From NCBI RefSeq assembly GCF_004216915.1, contig NZ_SGXD01000001.1, forward strand, positions 124,001 to 188,000: 64,000 nucleotides of DNA. The letters run 5' to 3'. Both the position numbers and the translations under genes were made by a program. Below are positions 1 to 8,721 of this stretch, in pieces; position 1 is the stretch's first letter; each line of letters opens with the position of its first letter. The stretch is from Motilibacter rhizosphaerae (GTDB lineage Bacteria > Actinomycetota > Actinomycetes > Motilibacterales > Motilibacteraceae). The notes under the pieces are model-generated. The model was not told the origin of the DNA. It worked only from the letters and a program-made list of their open reading frames with translations, and did not search any database.

Positions 1-794
1 CCCCCGGACCAGGAGACGGGGACGGCCTCGCCCTGCGCGAAGCCCAGCCGGCGGCGCGTGGCCTCGACGAGCTCGACCAGCTCGTCCGCTGCGTCGGACA
101 GGATCGCGGCGGCCGCGGCGTCCCCCTCCTCCGCCGCGGCCACCACCTCGCGGGAGAGCGCAGCGACCTCGCGCCGGTCGCGCTGCCAGCGGTTGAGCAC
201 CACGTCGACGAGGTCGAGGTCCGTGCCCAGGCCCAGCCGCGCGCGCAGCACGTCCAGCAGCGGACCGGGCGGCAGGCGCCCGTCCGCCATCTTCGTGAAC
301 GCCTGCAGGCCCCGGACCGCCACCCAGTGCCCCGAGCCCTCGTCCCCGAACGCCTCGCCCCACCCTCCGACGCGCACGCCGCGCCCCGCGCGCTCGCCGT
401 ACGTGATGGACCCGGTGCCGCTGACGACGTTGATGCCGTCCGCGCCGGCGAGGGAGCCGGCCCACGCGCAGACGGTGTCGTTGGCGACGGCGTACCGCGC
501 ATGCCCGAGCGCGGCGCCGACCGCCGCGTCGACCGCGGGCACGTCCCTGCTCACCTCGCCGTGGGCGGGGAGCCCGGCGAACACGTACGCGACGGCGTCG
601 ACCGCCATGCCGGCGGCAGCGCACACCTCGGGCACCGCCACCCCGAGCACCCGCTCGACCAGTGCGGGGCCCTCCGGGGAGAACAGGTAGTAGCAGCTGG
701 GCGCCACCGTGCTCGCGAGCACCTCACCCTCGTCGCTCAGCACGCACAGCGCGGTCTTGGTGCCGCCCCCGTCGATCCCGAGGTACGCGCTCAA
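1..794 (-). CDS. N-acetylhexosamine kinase, BadF/NAGK type (3' end outside window)
   Basis: Partial gene of about 264 visible codons, still open at the left edge. It looks like a cytosolic ASKHA-fold amino-sugar kinase. An N-terminal phosphate loop LGIDGGGTKT lies at residues 5-14, a second loop SGTGSITYG near residue 122, and the NAGK-like signature GGWGEAFGDEGSGHW near residue 140. The TTG start at 794 overlaps the stop of the SIS gene (TTGA), implying translational coupling as the last visible gene of the ABC importer operon. By context I infer it phosphorylates N-acetylgalactosamine, galactosamine or GlcNAc after uptake; the substrate cannot be read from sequence. The C-terminus is not visible. 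Confidence 0.75.
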   Translation of the reverse strand, partial: MSAYLGIDGGGTKTALCVLSDEGEVLASTVAPSCYYLFSPEGPALVERVLGVAVPEVCAAAGMAVDAVAYVFAGLPAHGEVSRDVPAVDAAVGAALGHARYAVANDTVCAWAGSLAGADGINVVSGTGSITYGERAGRGVRVGGWGEAFGDEGSGHWVAVRGLQAFTKMADGRLPPGPLLDVLRARLGLGTDLDLVDVVLNRWQRDRREVAALSREVVAAAEEGDAAAAAILSDAADELVELVEATRRRLGFAQGEAVPVSWSG

Positions 795-1936
795 GCTCCC
801 GCCCCGCCGAGCGGGTGCACGGTGACGCCCTGCACGACCCGGTTGACCTCGCCCGACGGGAACGGGTTGTCCGGGGTCAGCCCGAGCGCCAGCGACGTGT
901 GCAGCGCGAGCAGCTGGGCCACCACGACGTACGCGAGCCCGGCGACGACGTCGCTCGCACCGGCGAGCTCCGGCAGCTCCCACGTCTGCGGCGCCTGGAG
1001 CCGCGACGGGCTGCCGGCGCTGATGACGAGGACGTCCTTCGGGTCGAGCGCGCGCAGCAGCTCCGCGGCGATGTCCTCGTCGTACTGCCGGGTGTACGCG
1101 TCGGTGGAGACCAGCACGACGGTGAGCGTCTCGTCGTCGAGCACCGACTTCGGCCCGTGGCGGAAGCCGAGGGCCGAGTCGAACCACGCGACGACCGAGC
1201 CGGCCGTGAGCTCGAGCATCTTCAGCGCCGACTCCTGGGCGAGCGCCGTGAGCGGGCCCGAGCCGAGGTAGACGACGCGGGTGTAGCCGCGCGCCGCGAG
1301 GGCGGCGAGGTCGTCCTCGTGCTCGGCGAGGAGGCGCTCGGCCGCCGCGGCCGCACTCCCGACTCCCGGGTCGCCGCCCGCCAGCCGCAGCCACGTCGCC
1401 AGCACCATGCAGGTGAAGCTGCTCGTCATCGCGAAGCCCTCGTCGTGCGCCGCCTCCGGCATCTGCAGGACGAGGGAGCGCTCCGCGCCGGCCATCTCCT
1501 TGGCGAGCCGGCCCTCCGGGTTGCACGTCACCACCAGGTGGTGGACCGAGCTGAGGCACTGCTCGGCGAGCGCCGTCGCCGCGACGCTCTCCGGGCTGTC
1601 GCCCGAGCGCGCGAACGAGACCAGCAGCGTCGGCACGTCCTCGGCGAACACCTCGGCCGGGTTCGACACGACGTCCGTCGTGGGCACCGCCTCGACCCGC
1701 CGGCGCAGGGTGCGGGCGAGGGCCGGGGCGATGAGGCCGCCGGCGAAGGCGGAGGTCCCGGCGCCGGTGAGCACGATCCGCAGGTCGGGCTGCGCGAGCA
1801 GGGGCTGGAGGAAGGCGTCGGTCCGCGCACGGTCGCGCTCCGCGTCCTGCGCCACCTCGCGCCACAACCGGGGCTGCTGCGCGATCTCGCGGGCGGTGGC
1901 GGCGGCCCCGCGGGCAGTCCAGTCGACGGTGGTCAC
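791..1936 (-). CDS. agaS: AgaS-type SIS-domain sugar-phosphate deaminase/isomerase
   Basis: 381 aa with two SIS (phosphosugar isomerase) domains, roughly residues 40-190 and 210-350. Visible motifs include LTGAGTSAFAG, TDVVSNP and VSFARSGDSPES in the first domain and VYLGSGPLTALAQESALK in the second, as in AgaS and the isomerase half of GlmS. There is no N-terminal glutaminase domain, so it is not a GlmS. AgaS converts galactosamine-6-P to tagatose-6-P plus ammonia, which fits the nearby tagatose-type kinase and aldolase. The start is GTG at 1936 with AGGAG upstream. It sits 31 bases after the permease and overlaps the kinase start by 4 bases. Glucosamine-6-P specificity is the alternative. 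Confidence 0.78.
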   Translation of the reverse strand: MTTVDWTARGAAATAREIAQQPRLWREVAQDAERDRARTDAFLQPLLAQPDLRIVLTGAGTSAFAGGLIAPALARTLRRRVEAVPTTDVVSNPAEVFAEDVPTLLVSFARSGDSPESVAATALAEQCLSSVHHLVVTCNPEGRLAKEMAGAERSLVLQMPEAAHDEGFAMTSSFTCMVLATWLRLAGGDPGVGSAAAAAERLLAEHEDDLAALAARGYTRVVYLGSGPLTALAQESALKMLELTAGSVVAWFDSALGFRHGPKSVLDDETLTVVLVSTDAYTRQYDEDIAAELLRALDPKDVLVISAGSPSRLQAPQTWELPELAGASDVVAGLAYVVVAQLLALHTSLALGLTPDNPFPSGEVNRVVQGVTVHPLGGAGA

Positions 1937-1967
1937 GAGGAGCTCCTGGGCGGTCGAGAGGGAGAGG

Positions 1968-2801
1968 TCACTTGGTACTACCCGCCAGGAGGCCGCTCAC
2001 GATGTAGCGGTTGAAGGCGAGCGCCAGGGCCGCGGGTACGGCGATCGCGAGGACGCCCGCCGCGTTGAGCAGCGTGCTCGGCACGACGTGCCGGCCCTGC
2101 AGCGAGGCGATCGTCACCGTCAGCGGCTGGGTGCTGATGTCGGTGGACAGCACGAGCGGGAAGAGGAACTGCGCCCACGCGAAGAGGAACGTGATGAGCG
2201 CGGTGGAGATGATCCCGGGCCGGGCGAGCGGCAGCAGCACGTGCCACAGCACCTGCAGCCGGTTGGCCCCGTCGACCAGCCCGGCCTCCTCGATGCTCAC
2301 CGGCAGGCTCGCGAAGTAGTTGTGCAGCACCCAGGTCGCCAGCGGGAGGAAGCCGGAGACGTAGACGAGGACGATCCCGGTGTACGTGTTGACCAGCCCG
2401 AGGTCGGTCATGATCCGGTAGAGCGGGATCAGCGTCGTGTAGGACGGGAACGCCATCGTCGCGAGCACGCTGTAGAACAGCAGGTTCCGCCCGCGGAACG
2501 GCATGCGGGCGAAGGCGTACGCCGCGAGCGTCGCGAGCAGCACCGTGACGATCGTCGCCGCACCGCACTCGACGACGATGTTCACCGAGGATCGGCGGAT
2601 CTGCTGGGCGACGTCCCCACTGCCCGTCAGCAGCGCCCGGTAGTTGCCGAGGGTCGGGGTCGGGGGGAGGTAGTGGCTGGGCTTCGAGCGGGCCTGGGAC
2701 TCCTTCTGCAGGGAGATGTTGATCGCCCAGTAGATCGGGATGAGCGACCAGACGAGGATGAGCCCGACCGAGACGCGGCGGAGCAGCTGGGACCGCTTCA
2801 C
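1968..2801 (-). CDS. Carbohydrate ABC transporter permease (MalG-like)
   Basis: 277 aa inner-membrane permease of the CUT1 family with six predicted membrane segments. The EAA loop that contacts the ATPase is visible near residues 185-205 (EEAGLVDGANRLQVLWHVLLP). The GTG start at 2801 overlaps the TGA of the first permease (GTGA). An in-frame upstream extension would cover the first permease in another frame and is rejected. It pairs with the permease at 2798-3745 and the lipoprotein at 3742-5064. No ATPase gene lies in the cluster, so a shared MsiK-like ATPase elsewhere is likely, as is common in actinobacteria. Confidence 0.9.
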   Translation of the reverse strand: MKRSQLLRRVSVGLILVWSLIPIYWAINISLQKESQARSKPSHYLPPTPTLGNYRALLTGSGDVAQQIRRSSVNIVVECGAATIVTVLLATLAAYAFARMPFRGRNLLFYSVLATMAFPSYTTLIPLYRIMTDLGLVNTYTGIVLVYVSGFLPLATWVLHNYFASLPVSIEEAGLVDGANRLQVLWHVLLPLARPGIISTALITFLFAWAQFLFPLVLSTDISTQPLTVTIASLQGRHVVPSTLLNAAGVLAIAVPAALALAFNRYIVSGLLAGSTK

Positions 2802-3745
2802 AGCTCGACCCTCCGGTAGACGAACCGCACGACGAGGACGGAGAACAGCAGCGTCACCAGCGTGATGAGCAGGCTGAGGGCGTAGCCCGTGCCGAAGTCG
2901 AGGTTCTCGAAGCTGATGAAGTAGGTCTGCATGGTCAGCGACGCGCCCGTCGAGGCGGCGCCGTTGAGCACGTACGGCTGGTCGAAGACGTTGAGCGTCG
3001 CGATCACCGCCTGCACCATCGCCACCGCGACCCCGGGCCGGGCGAGCGGCAGGGTGATGCGGAGGAAGGACTTCCAGGGCGACGCCCCGTCGATCTCGGC
3101 GGCCTCGTAGAGCTCGCCGGGGATGAGCTGCAGCGCCGCGAGGACCAGCAGGGCCGAGAGCGGCGTGATCTGCCAGACCTGCACGAGCTCGATGAGGGCG
3201 ATGGTGAGCAGGCGGTCCTGCCCCAGCAGCACGTGGTAGTCGCTCGTGAGGTGCAGCGAGGTGAGCACGCTGTTGAGCAGGCCCGCGTTCGGGTCGAAGA
3301 TCCCCGTCCAGAGGATCCCCTCGACGATGCCCGGCAGCGCCCACGGCAGGATCAGGACGGCGATCACCATGCTGCGGCCGCGGAACGGCCGCTGCAGCGT
3401 CACCGCCATCGCGATCCCCAGCACGGTCGAGAGCGCGACGCCGACCAGGACGTACAGCAGGGTGTTCTCGGTGCTGCTCACGACGGCGCTGTCGTGGAAG
3501 AGCGAGGTGAAGTTCCCGAAGCCGACGAAGCGCTCCGGCGGGTCGAGCTCGTCGACGCGGTAGAAGGACTTCACCACCGTGAACACCGCGGGGACGATCG
3601 CGAGGCAGACGATGAAGGCGGCGACCGGCGCCACCAGCACGTACGGCAGCAGGTCCGGGCCGCGCCGGCGGCGTCGCCGCGCCGGTGGTGGGGGCTCCTC
3701 GGTCGCGGTCGCCACCGGCGTCTCCGCCCCGGCCGACGACGTCAC
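2798..3745 (-). CDS. Carbohydrate ABC transporter permease (MalF-like)
   Basis: 315 aa CUT1-family permease. It has a cytoplasmic N-terminus rich in Pro and Arg (PPPARRRRRRG), a first membrane segment near residues 33-58, and the EAA-loop motif GELYEAAEIDGASPWKSFLR near residue 210. It forms the transmembrane channel with the following permease. The GTG start at 3745 overlaps the stop of the binding-protein gene by 4 bases, so the importer genes are translationally coupled. The substrate is inferred from context to be an amino sugar or galactoside. Confidence 0.9.
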   Translation of the reverse strand: MTSSAGAETPVATATEEPPPPARRRRRRGPDLLPYVLVAPVAAFIVCLAIVPAVFTVVKSFYRVDELDPPERFVGFGNFTSLFHDSAVVSSTENTLLYVLVGVALSTVLGIAMAVTLQRPFRGRSMVIAVLILPWALPGIVEGILWTGIFDPNAGLLNSVLTSLHLTSDYHVLLGQDRLLTIALIELVQVWQITPLSALLVLAALQLIPGELYEAAEIDGASPWKSFLRITLPLARPGVAVAMVQAVIATLNVFDQPYVLNGAASTGASLTMQTYFISFENLDFGTGYALSLLITLVTLLFSVLVVRFVYRRVEL

Positions 3746-5064
3746 GAGCCGCCTGCCCGCGCCGTGGCGAGGGCGGCGATCGCCTTGATCGCCTCGGCCA
3801 CGGACTTCGACCCGGTCGCCGCGTCATGGAGGTTGGTGTAGACCGCGTTGGAGAACTCCGGGTACCACGCGGGGGCGCCGCCCGGGAAGACCGGCTTCGA
3901 GTCCTTCAGCAGGGTGCTGAGCACGTCGCCGCCGATGAGCGTGCCCTTCGCGGTGATCCGCTGCACCGCGCTCAGGTGGGAGGGCATCGCGTAGCCGGAG
4001 AGCGCCTTGTCCGGCCCGTTGGCGCCGGAGAAGTCGACCTGGTTCGCGGGGTCGGTGAACCACGAGATGAACTTCGCCGCGGCCGCGGGGTACTTCGCCT
4101 GCTTGGGGATGCCGATGCCGTCGGGGTTGCTGAGGTTCGGGCCGACGCCGGTCGCGCCGGGCGTGGGGATGTAGGTCACCTTCTTGACCACGGACGAGGA
4201 CGCCGGGAGGTCGTAGAGGCTGCCGACGTTGCCGGAGTAGTCGGAGAAGGTGCTCACCACCTGGCCCTTGGCCATGAGCGTCTGCTGGCTCTGGCTGTCG
4301 AGGACGTTGATGTTCCCGGGCGGCACCAGCCCCTTCTTCAGCGCGTCGACCATCCACTGGGCGGCCTTGTAGCCGGCGGACGAGGGGTCGGTGAACTGCG
4401 GCTTGCCCTGCGCGTCGAGGATCGCGCCGCCGAAGGCGCCGGTGGTCTGGTACCAGTACGTCGACAGTCCCTCGGCCGCGGCGAAGGGGATGTTGAGCGG
4501 GTACTGCACGACGCCCTTCGCCTTCGCCTGCTCCATCGCGGCGGTGAACTGGCCGATCGTGGTCGGCGTGCTCGTGACCCCGGCCTTCTTCAGCAGCTCG
4601 GTGTTCACCGTCGTCACCATGAAGGACGCGTCGTACGGGATGCCGACGACGTGCCCGCCCTCGGTGAACGACGCGAGCTGCGGGACGTCCGCGGCCATCC
4701 CCTTGGTGTCGAGGTACTTCTCCATCGGGAGGAACCAGCCGAGCTTGCCCAGCTGCCCGACGCGCGACCAGTCGACGTCTGTCGCGTCCGCGAAGTACGT
4801 GTGGGCTGTCGCGGCGGCCGAGATCTTCGTCTGCAGGCTGTCCCAGTCGATGTTGGCCCACTTGACCTTGATGCCGGTCTGCGCCGTGAACGCGTCGAGG
4901 GTCGCCTTGGGCGGCGGGTCGACGGCGAGGACGACCGTGATCGTCACGTCCTTGGTGGCGGTCGAGGCCGAGGAGCTGCCGCCTCCCCCTCCGCAGGCCG
5001 CCACGGTCAGGAGGAGGGCGGCTCCCGCCGCGCCGGCGTACCTCGGACTGCGCCTCTGGGCCAT
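3742..5064 (-). CDS. Sugar ABC transporter solute-binding lipoprotein
   Basis: 440 aa extracellular substrate receptor of the SBP_bac_1 family. It has a lipoprotein signal peptide with lipobox LTVAAC ending at Cys24 and a Gly/Ser-rich linker. The binding fold follows, with typical features such as FTAQTGIKVKW and a C-terminal aromatic segment FPGGAPAWYPEFSNAVY. The ATG at 5064 has a strong GGAAGGA site upstream. It is the first gene of the leftward operon and diverges from the DeoR regulator across a 191-base gap holding repeated GTTGCGC motifs, so it is probably repressed until the sugar is present. Confidence 0.9.
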   Translation of the reverse strand: MAQRRSPRYAGAAGAALLLTVAACGGGGGSSSASTATKDVTITVVLAVDPPPKATLDAFTAQTGIKVKWANIDWDSLQTKISAAATAHTYFADATDVDWSRVGQLGKLGWFLPMEKYLDTKGMAADVPQLASFTEGGHVVGIPYDASFMVTTVNTELLKKAGVTSTPTTIGQFTAAMEQAKAKGVVQYPLNIPFAAAEGLSTYWYQTTGAFGGAILDAQGKPQFTDPSSAGYKAAQWMVDALKKGLVPPGNINVLDSQSQQTLMAKGQVVSTFSDYSGNVGSLYDLPASSSVVKKVTYIPTPGATGVGPNLSNPDGIGIPKQAKYPAAAAKFISWFTDPANQVDFSGANGPDKALSGYAMPSHLSAVQRITAKGTLIGGDVLSTLLKDSKPVFPGGAPAWYPEFSNAVYTNLHDAATGSKSVAEAIKAIAALATARAGGS

Positions 5065-5128
5065 CTCGATCGTCCTTCCTGGGAGCCGGCACGTGTGCAG
5101 AGCTGCGGCGCGAGGTGCTGAGCGATCC

Positions 5129-5255
5129 TGCGCGATGTTGCGCGACGGTAGACCCGGCCGTAGCGCTGGTCAAGGGCTGCGCCCGGAAATGGCCCGACCC
5201 GCACAGCGGTGTTGCGCGATTGCTCGTCCCTGTTGCGCAGATGTAACGTCAGCCC
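5129..5255. promoter_or_regulatory. Divergent control region with GTTGCGC repeats (putative DeoR operators)
   Basis: The gap between the importer operon and the DeoR gene carries GTTGCGC at 5137-5143, 5211-5217 and 5232-5238. A TGCGCG half lies just before the first copy, at 5129-5134. The second and third copies are 21 bases apart, two helical turns, as expected for a DeoR oligomer. A fourth copy lies in the short gap before the GH4 gene. That DeoR binds here is an inference; no footprint or known consensus supports it directly. Confidence 0.5.
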
Positions 5256-6011
5256 GTGCGCCGCGCCGAACGCCTCAGTGCCATCCTCGACCAGGTCAGC
5301 GCGTCCGGGAGCGTGGACGTCGTCGCGCTCGCCGACGCGATGGGCGTCTCCGGCGCGACGATCCGCCGCGACCTGCAGTCCCTCAGCGCCTCGCGCCTGC
5401 TCGTGCGCACGCACGGCGGCGCGCTGGCCAACGAGGTCGGCGAGGAGCTCCCCGTCCGGGTCAAGGCCGCCCAGCGCCAGCCCGAGAAGCGCCGCATCGG
5501 CCAGGCCGCAGCGGCGCTCGTCGAGGACGGTGCGGTCATCGGCCTGAGCGGGGGCAGCACGTCCATGGAGCTCGCGCGCTCACTGGGTGAGCGCCGGGGG
5601 ATCACCGTCGTCACCAACGCCATCAACATCGCTGCCGAGCTCGCGGGACGTCCCGGCCTGCGGCTGGTCGTCGTCGGTGGCATCGTGCGGCAGAGCTTCG
5701 AGATGGTGGGGCCGGCCGCCGAGGCGATGCTCGCCAACTACCACCTCGACATCGCCTTCATCGGCGTCGACGGGCTGAGCCCGGAGGAGGGCTGCACGAC
5801 GCACGACGAGATGGAGGCGCAGACCGACCGCGCCTTCGTGCACCGCGCGCACCGGACCGTCGTCATCGCCGACAGCTCGAAGATCGGCCGGGTGACCTTC
5901 GCCCGGATCAGCCCGCTGTCGGGCGTCCACGACGTCGTCACCGACCGCGCGGCCGACCCCGAGCAGCTGCGGCGGCTCAAGGAGGCCGGCGTCCAGGTCG
6001 TGACCGTCTAG
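5256..6011 (+). CDS. DeoR-family transcriptional regulator of the amino-sugar locus
   Basis: 251 aa. The N-terminal DeoR helix-turn-helix spans about residues 6-58, with recognition segment VSGATIRRDLQSLSASRLL and the typical THGGA end. A C-terminal sugar-phosphate sensor domain follows (DeoRC, ISOCOT fold) with GLSGGSTSMELARSL and the ending VADSSKIGRVTFARI. Such proteins repress sugar genes and release DNA on binding a phosphosugar, here plausibly a tagatose or galactosamine phosphate. The GTG at 5256 is the start. It heads the rightward arm and diverges from the importer, so it probably controls both arms. Confidence 0.88.
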   Translation: MRRAERLSAILDQVSASGSVDVVALADAMGVSGATIRRDLQSLSASRLLVRTHGGALANEVGEELPVRVKAAQRQPEKRRIGQAAAALVEDGAVIGLSGGSTSMELARSLGERRGITVVTNAINIAAELAGRPGLRLVVVGGIVRQSFEMVGPAAEAMLANYHLDIAFIGVDGLSPEEGCTTHDEMEAQTDRAFVHRAHRTVVIADSSKIGRVTFARISPLSGVHDVVTDRAADPEQLRRLKEAGVQVVTV

Positions 6012-6063
6012 TCGTGCGCACTTCTGCGCGTTTGTTGCGCGCTTCGTCGAGGCGTTCCACAGT
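6012..6063 (+). promoter_or_regulatory. Second GTTGCGC operator candidate before the GH4 gene
   Basis: The 52-base gap after the DeoR stop contains TGCGCG at 6025-6030 followed by GTTGCGC at 6034-6040. This is the same pair as at 5129-5143 with one extra spacer base. It may allow separate repression of the catabolic genes downstream of the regulator. Inferred from repetition only. Confidence 0.4.
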
Positions 6064-7377
6064 GTGCGCGTGACGACCATCTGCTTCCTCGGTGCCGGCA
6101 GCGTCGTGTTCACCCGCGACCTGCTGAGCGACCTGTTCGCCTACGACGACCTCGGCGACCTGCGCGTGGTGCTCCACGACATCGACCCCGAGCGGCTCGC
6201 GACGGCCGAGGCCCTCGCCCAGCGCGTGTCCGCCGACCGCCCCGGGACGAAGGTGGTGGCCGAGGCCGACCGCCGCAGCGCCCTGCAGGGCGCGGACTTC
6301 GTCGTGAACTCCATCCAGGTGGGGATGTTCGACGCGACGCTGCGCGACTTCGAGGTCCCCGAGCGCTTCGGGCTGCGGCAGACCATCGCCGACACCGTCG
6401 GCATCGGCGGGATCTTCCGCGGCCTGCGCACGTTCCCGGTCCTCGAGGGGATCGCGCGCGACATGCTCGAGGTCTGCCCGGACGCCTGGCTGCTCAACTA
6501 CACCAACCCCATGGCGATGAACGTCGCCTACCTGCACGCCGTGGCCCCGCAGCTGAAGGTCCTCGGGCTGTGCCACTCGGTCCACTGGACCGTGCACGGG
6601 CTCTGCGAGCTCGTCGGCGTGCCCATGGCCGAGACGTCGTTCCGCAGCGCCGGTGTCAACCACCAGGCCTGGCTGCTCGAGTGGACGCACCAGGGCGAGA
6701 GCCTCTACCCGCGCCTCGACGAGCTCATCGCCCGCGACGCCGAGCTCCGCCGCCGCGTCCGCGTCGACATGTACCGGCGCATCGGGTTCTACCCGACCGA
6801 GACCAGCGAGCACTCGGCGGAGTACCTGCCGTGGTACCTGCACGACGACGACGAGGTCGAGCGGCTGCGCATCCCGGTGGGCGCCTACGTCGGCATCTCG
6901 CGCGAGAACCTCGAGGAGTACGCCGCCACCCGCCGCGCGCTCGCCGCAGGGGAGGCGCTGCCCGGCGAGGAGCGCACCGCGACGGAGTACGCGCCGCAGG
7001 TGGTCCACAGCATCGTCACCGGGCAGCACCGCGAGATCGTGGCGAACGTGCCCAACCTCGGCCTCATCGACAACCTGCCCGCCGGCTTCACCATCGAGGT
7101 GCCCGCGGACGTCGACGCGACAGGTGTGCGACCACGGCCCGCAGGTGCGCTGCCCACGCAGTGCGCGGCGGTGAACGCGGCGTACTGCAGCACGGGGATG
7201 CTCACCGTCGAGGCCGCCGTCACCGGTGACCCGCGCAAGGTCCGTCAGGCCGCGATGGTCGACGCCAACACCAGTGCCTCGCTGACCGTGGACCGCATCT
7301 GGGCGCTGTGCGACGCGCTGGTGGCAGCGCACGGGGACCTGCTCCCCGAGCCGCTGCGCGTCCCGGTGGCGCTGTGA
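6064..7377 (+). CDS. GH4 family alpha-galactosidase (MelA-like)
   Basis: 437 aa, the usual length for the NAD- and Mn-dependent GH4 family. The N-terminal Rossmann motif FLGAGSVVFTRDLLSD is followed by NYTNPMAMN, then the metal ligands Cys170 in CHSV and His200 in VNHQAW. The CHSV form is typical of alpha-galactosidases rather than alpha-glucosidases (CHxP) or phospho-beta-glucosidases. It works inside the cell by a redox-assisted elimination. I place the start at GTG 6064, with GAGG about 11 bases upstream; GTG 6070 is an alternative. Its stop overlaps the next start (GTGA). It probably frees galactose or an amino-galactose from an imported alpha-linked saccharide. Confidence 0.88.
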   Translation: MRVTTICFLGAGSVVFTRDLLSDLFAYDDLGDLRVVLHDIDPERLATAEALAQRVSADRPGTKVVAEADRRSALQGADFVVNSIQVGMFDATLRDFEVPERFGLRQTIADTVGIGGIFRGLRTFPVLEGIARDMLEVCPDAWLLNYTNPMAMNVAYLHAVAPQLKVLGLCHSVHWTVHGLCELVGVPMAETSFRSAGVNHQAWLLEWTHQGESLYPRLDELIARDAELRRRVRVDMYRRIGFYPTETSEHSAEYLPWYLHDDDEVERLRIPVGAYVGISRENLEEYAATRRALAAGEALPGEERTATEYAPQVVHSIVTGQHREIVANVPNLGLIDNLPAGFTIEVPADVDATGVRPRPAGALPTQCAAVNAAYCSTGMLTVEAAVTGDPRKVRQAAMVDANTSASLTVDRIWALCDALVAAHGDLLPEPLRVPVAL

Positions 7378-8720
7378 AGCGGCTCGCCGCCGGTGCGGCG
7401 GTGGCCCTGGTCCTCGGCGCCGCACCCGCCGCCAGCGCGGCCGGCCCGCGGGTCGTCGTCGTCCCCGCCGGCGGCTCGGTCCAGGCCGCGGTCGACCAGC
7501 TCCACGGGCACGGGACGGTGGTGCTGCGGGGTGGCACCTTCACCGGACGTGTCGTCGTCGACGGCGCCCACGGCCTGACCCTGCGCGCCTACCCGGGCGA
7601 GCACCCGGTCCTCTCCGGTGCGGGGCTCTCCCCCTCCCCCGGGATCACCGGCCTGCTCGAGATCACCCGCAGCAGCAAGGTGACCGTCAGCGGTCTCGAC
7701 ATCACGGCGTACCGCAGCAGGTCGCTCGGCGTGACCCCGGCCGGCATCTACGTCCACGGGCACGACAGCCGCGTCGTCCTGCGCGGCAACCACGTGCACG
7801 ACCTGGGCAACGAGGCCGGCGTCCTCGGCAGCTTCGACTTCGGCGCGCACGGCATCGCGGCGTACGGCGACGACCCGGCGCAGCCGATCACCGGCCTGGT
7901 CATCGCGGGCAACACGGTCGACCACCTGAAGCTCGGAGCCAGCGAGTCCGTCGTGGTCAACGGCAACGTCACCCACTGGTCCGTCGTGCGGAACCACATC
8001 TACGACAACGACAACATCGGCATCGACGCCATCGGCTTCGAGCCGACGCTCCCGGAGCCCTACCGCTACACCGACACCAACCGCGCCCGCGACGGCGTCA
8101 TCGCCGACAACACCGTGGCGCGCATCCGCTCCGAGGGGAACCCGTCCTACTGGTCCGACGGCGCGTGGTGCAACTGCGCGGACGGGATCTACGTCGACGG
8201 CGGCACCCGCATCGTCATCCGCGGCAACACGGTGCAGGACAACGACATCGGCATCGAGGTCGCGGCGGAGAACGCCCGTGGCTCCGCGGACCACGTCCTG
8301 GTGACCCGGAACTCCATCAGCGGCAGCCGCTACGTCGGCATCGCCACGGGCGGCTACTGCAACGGGGCCGAGGCCTGCGGGGGCGTCGAGACCGGGACTT
8401 CCCACGACAACACCTTCACCCGCAACGTGCTCCGCGGCGACAACCAGCTCGACGACGGGTCCCCTGAGGTGCTGGTGCAGTACCACGCGTCGCACGACAC
8501 GTTCACCCGCAATGACATCGTGGCGAGCAACAGCGACCACGTCGTCTACGGCACGGTCCCGGACTCCGACAGCCACGACAACCGCAGCGACCACAACGTC
8601 TTCTCGGCGACGGGAGCGACCGCGGCCGAGGCCGTGTTCGGGTGGCTGGACCGCACGTGGACGGGGTTCGACGCGTACCGCAGCGCCACGGGCCAGGACC
8701 GGCACTCGAGGTTCCGCTGA
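7374..8720 (+). CDS. Secreted right-handed parallel beta-helix protein
   Basis: 448 aa with a Sec signal peptide (MKRLAAGAAVALVLGAAPAASA). Repeated beta-helix rungs follow, such as LRGNHVHDLGNEAG, IAGNTVDHLKLG, VRNHIYDNDNIGIDAIG, IRGNTVQDNDIGIEVA and TRNSISGSRYVGIATG, typical of PbH1/pectate-lyase-like folds. The GTG start at 7374 overlaps the GH4 stop, so it is co-translated with an intracellular glycosidase. Carbohydrate lyases and glycosidases use this fold, so an exported polysaccharide-cleaving enzyme acting on a galactosamine-containing polymer is plausible. I cannot assign catalytic residues or a CAZy family. Confidence 0.8.
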   Translation: MKRLAAGAAVALVLGAAPAASAAGPRVVVVPAGGSVQAAVDQLHGHGTVVLRGGTFTGRVVVDGAHGLTLRAYPGEHPVLSGAGLSPSPGITGLLEITRSSKVTVSGLDITAYRSRSLGVTPAGIYVHGHDSRVVLRGNHVHDLGNEAGVLGSFDFGAHGIAAYGDDPAQPITGLVIAGNTVDHLKLGASESVVVNGNVTHWSVVRNHIYDNDNIGIDAIGFEPTLPEPYRYTDTNRARDGVIADNTVARIRSEGNPSYWSDGAWCNCADGIYVDGGTRIVIRGNTVQDNDIGIEVAAENARGSADHVLVTRNSISGSRYVGIATGGYCNGAEACGGVETGTSHDNTFTRNVLRGDNQLDDGSPEVLVQYHASHDTFTRNDIVASNSDHVVYGTVPDSDSHDNRSDHNVFSATGATAAEAVFGWLDRTWTGFDAYRSATGQDRHSRFR

Positions 8721-8721
8721 C

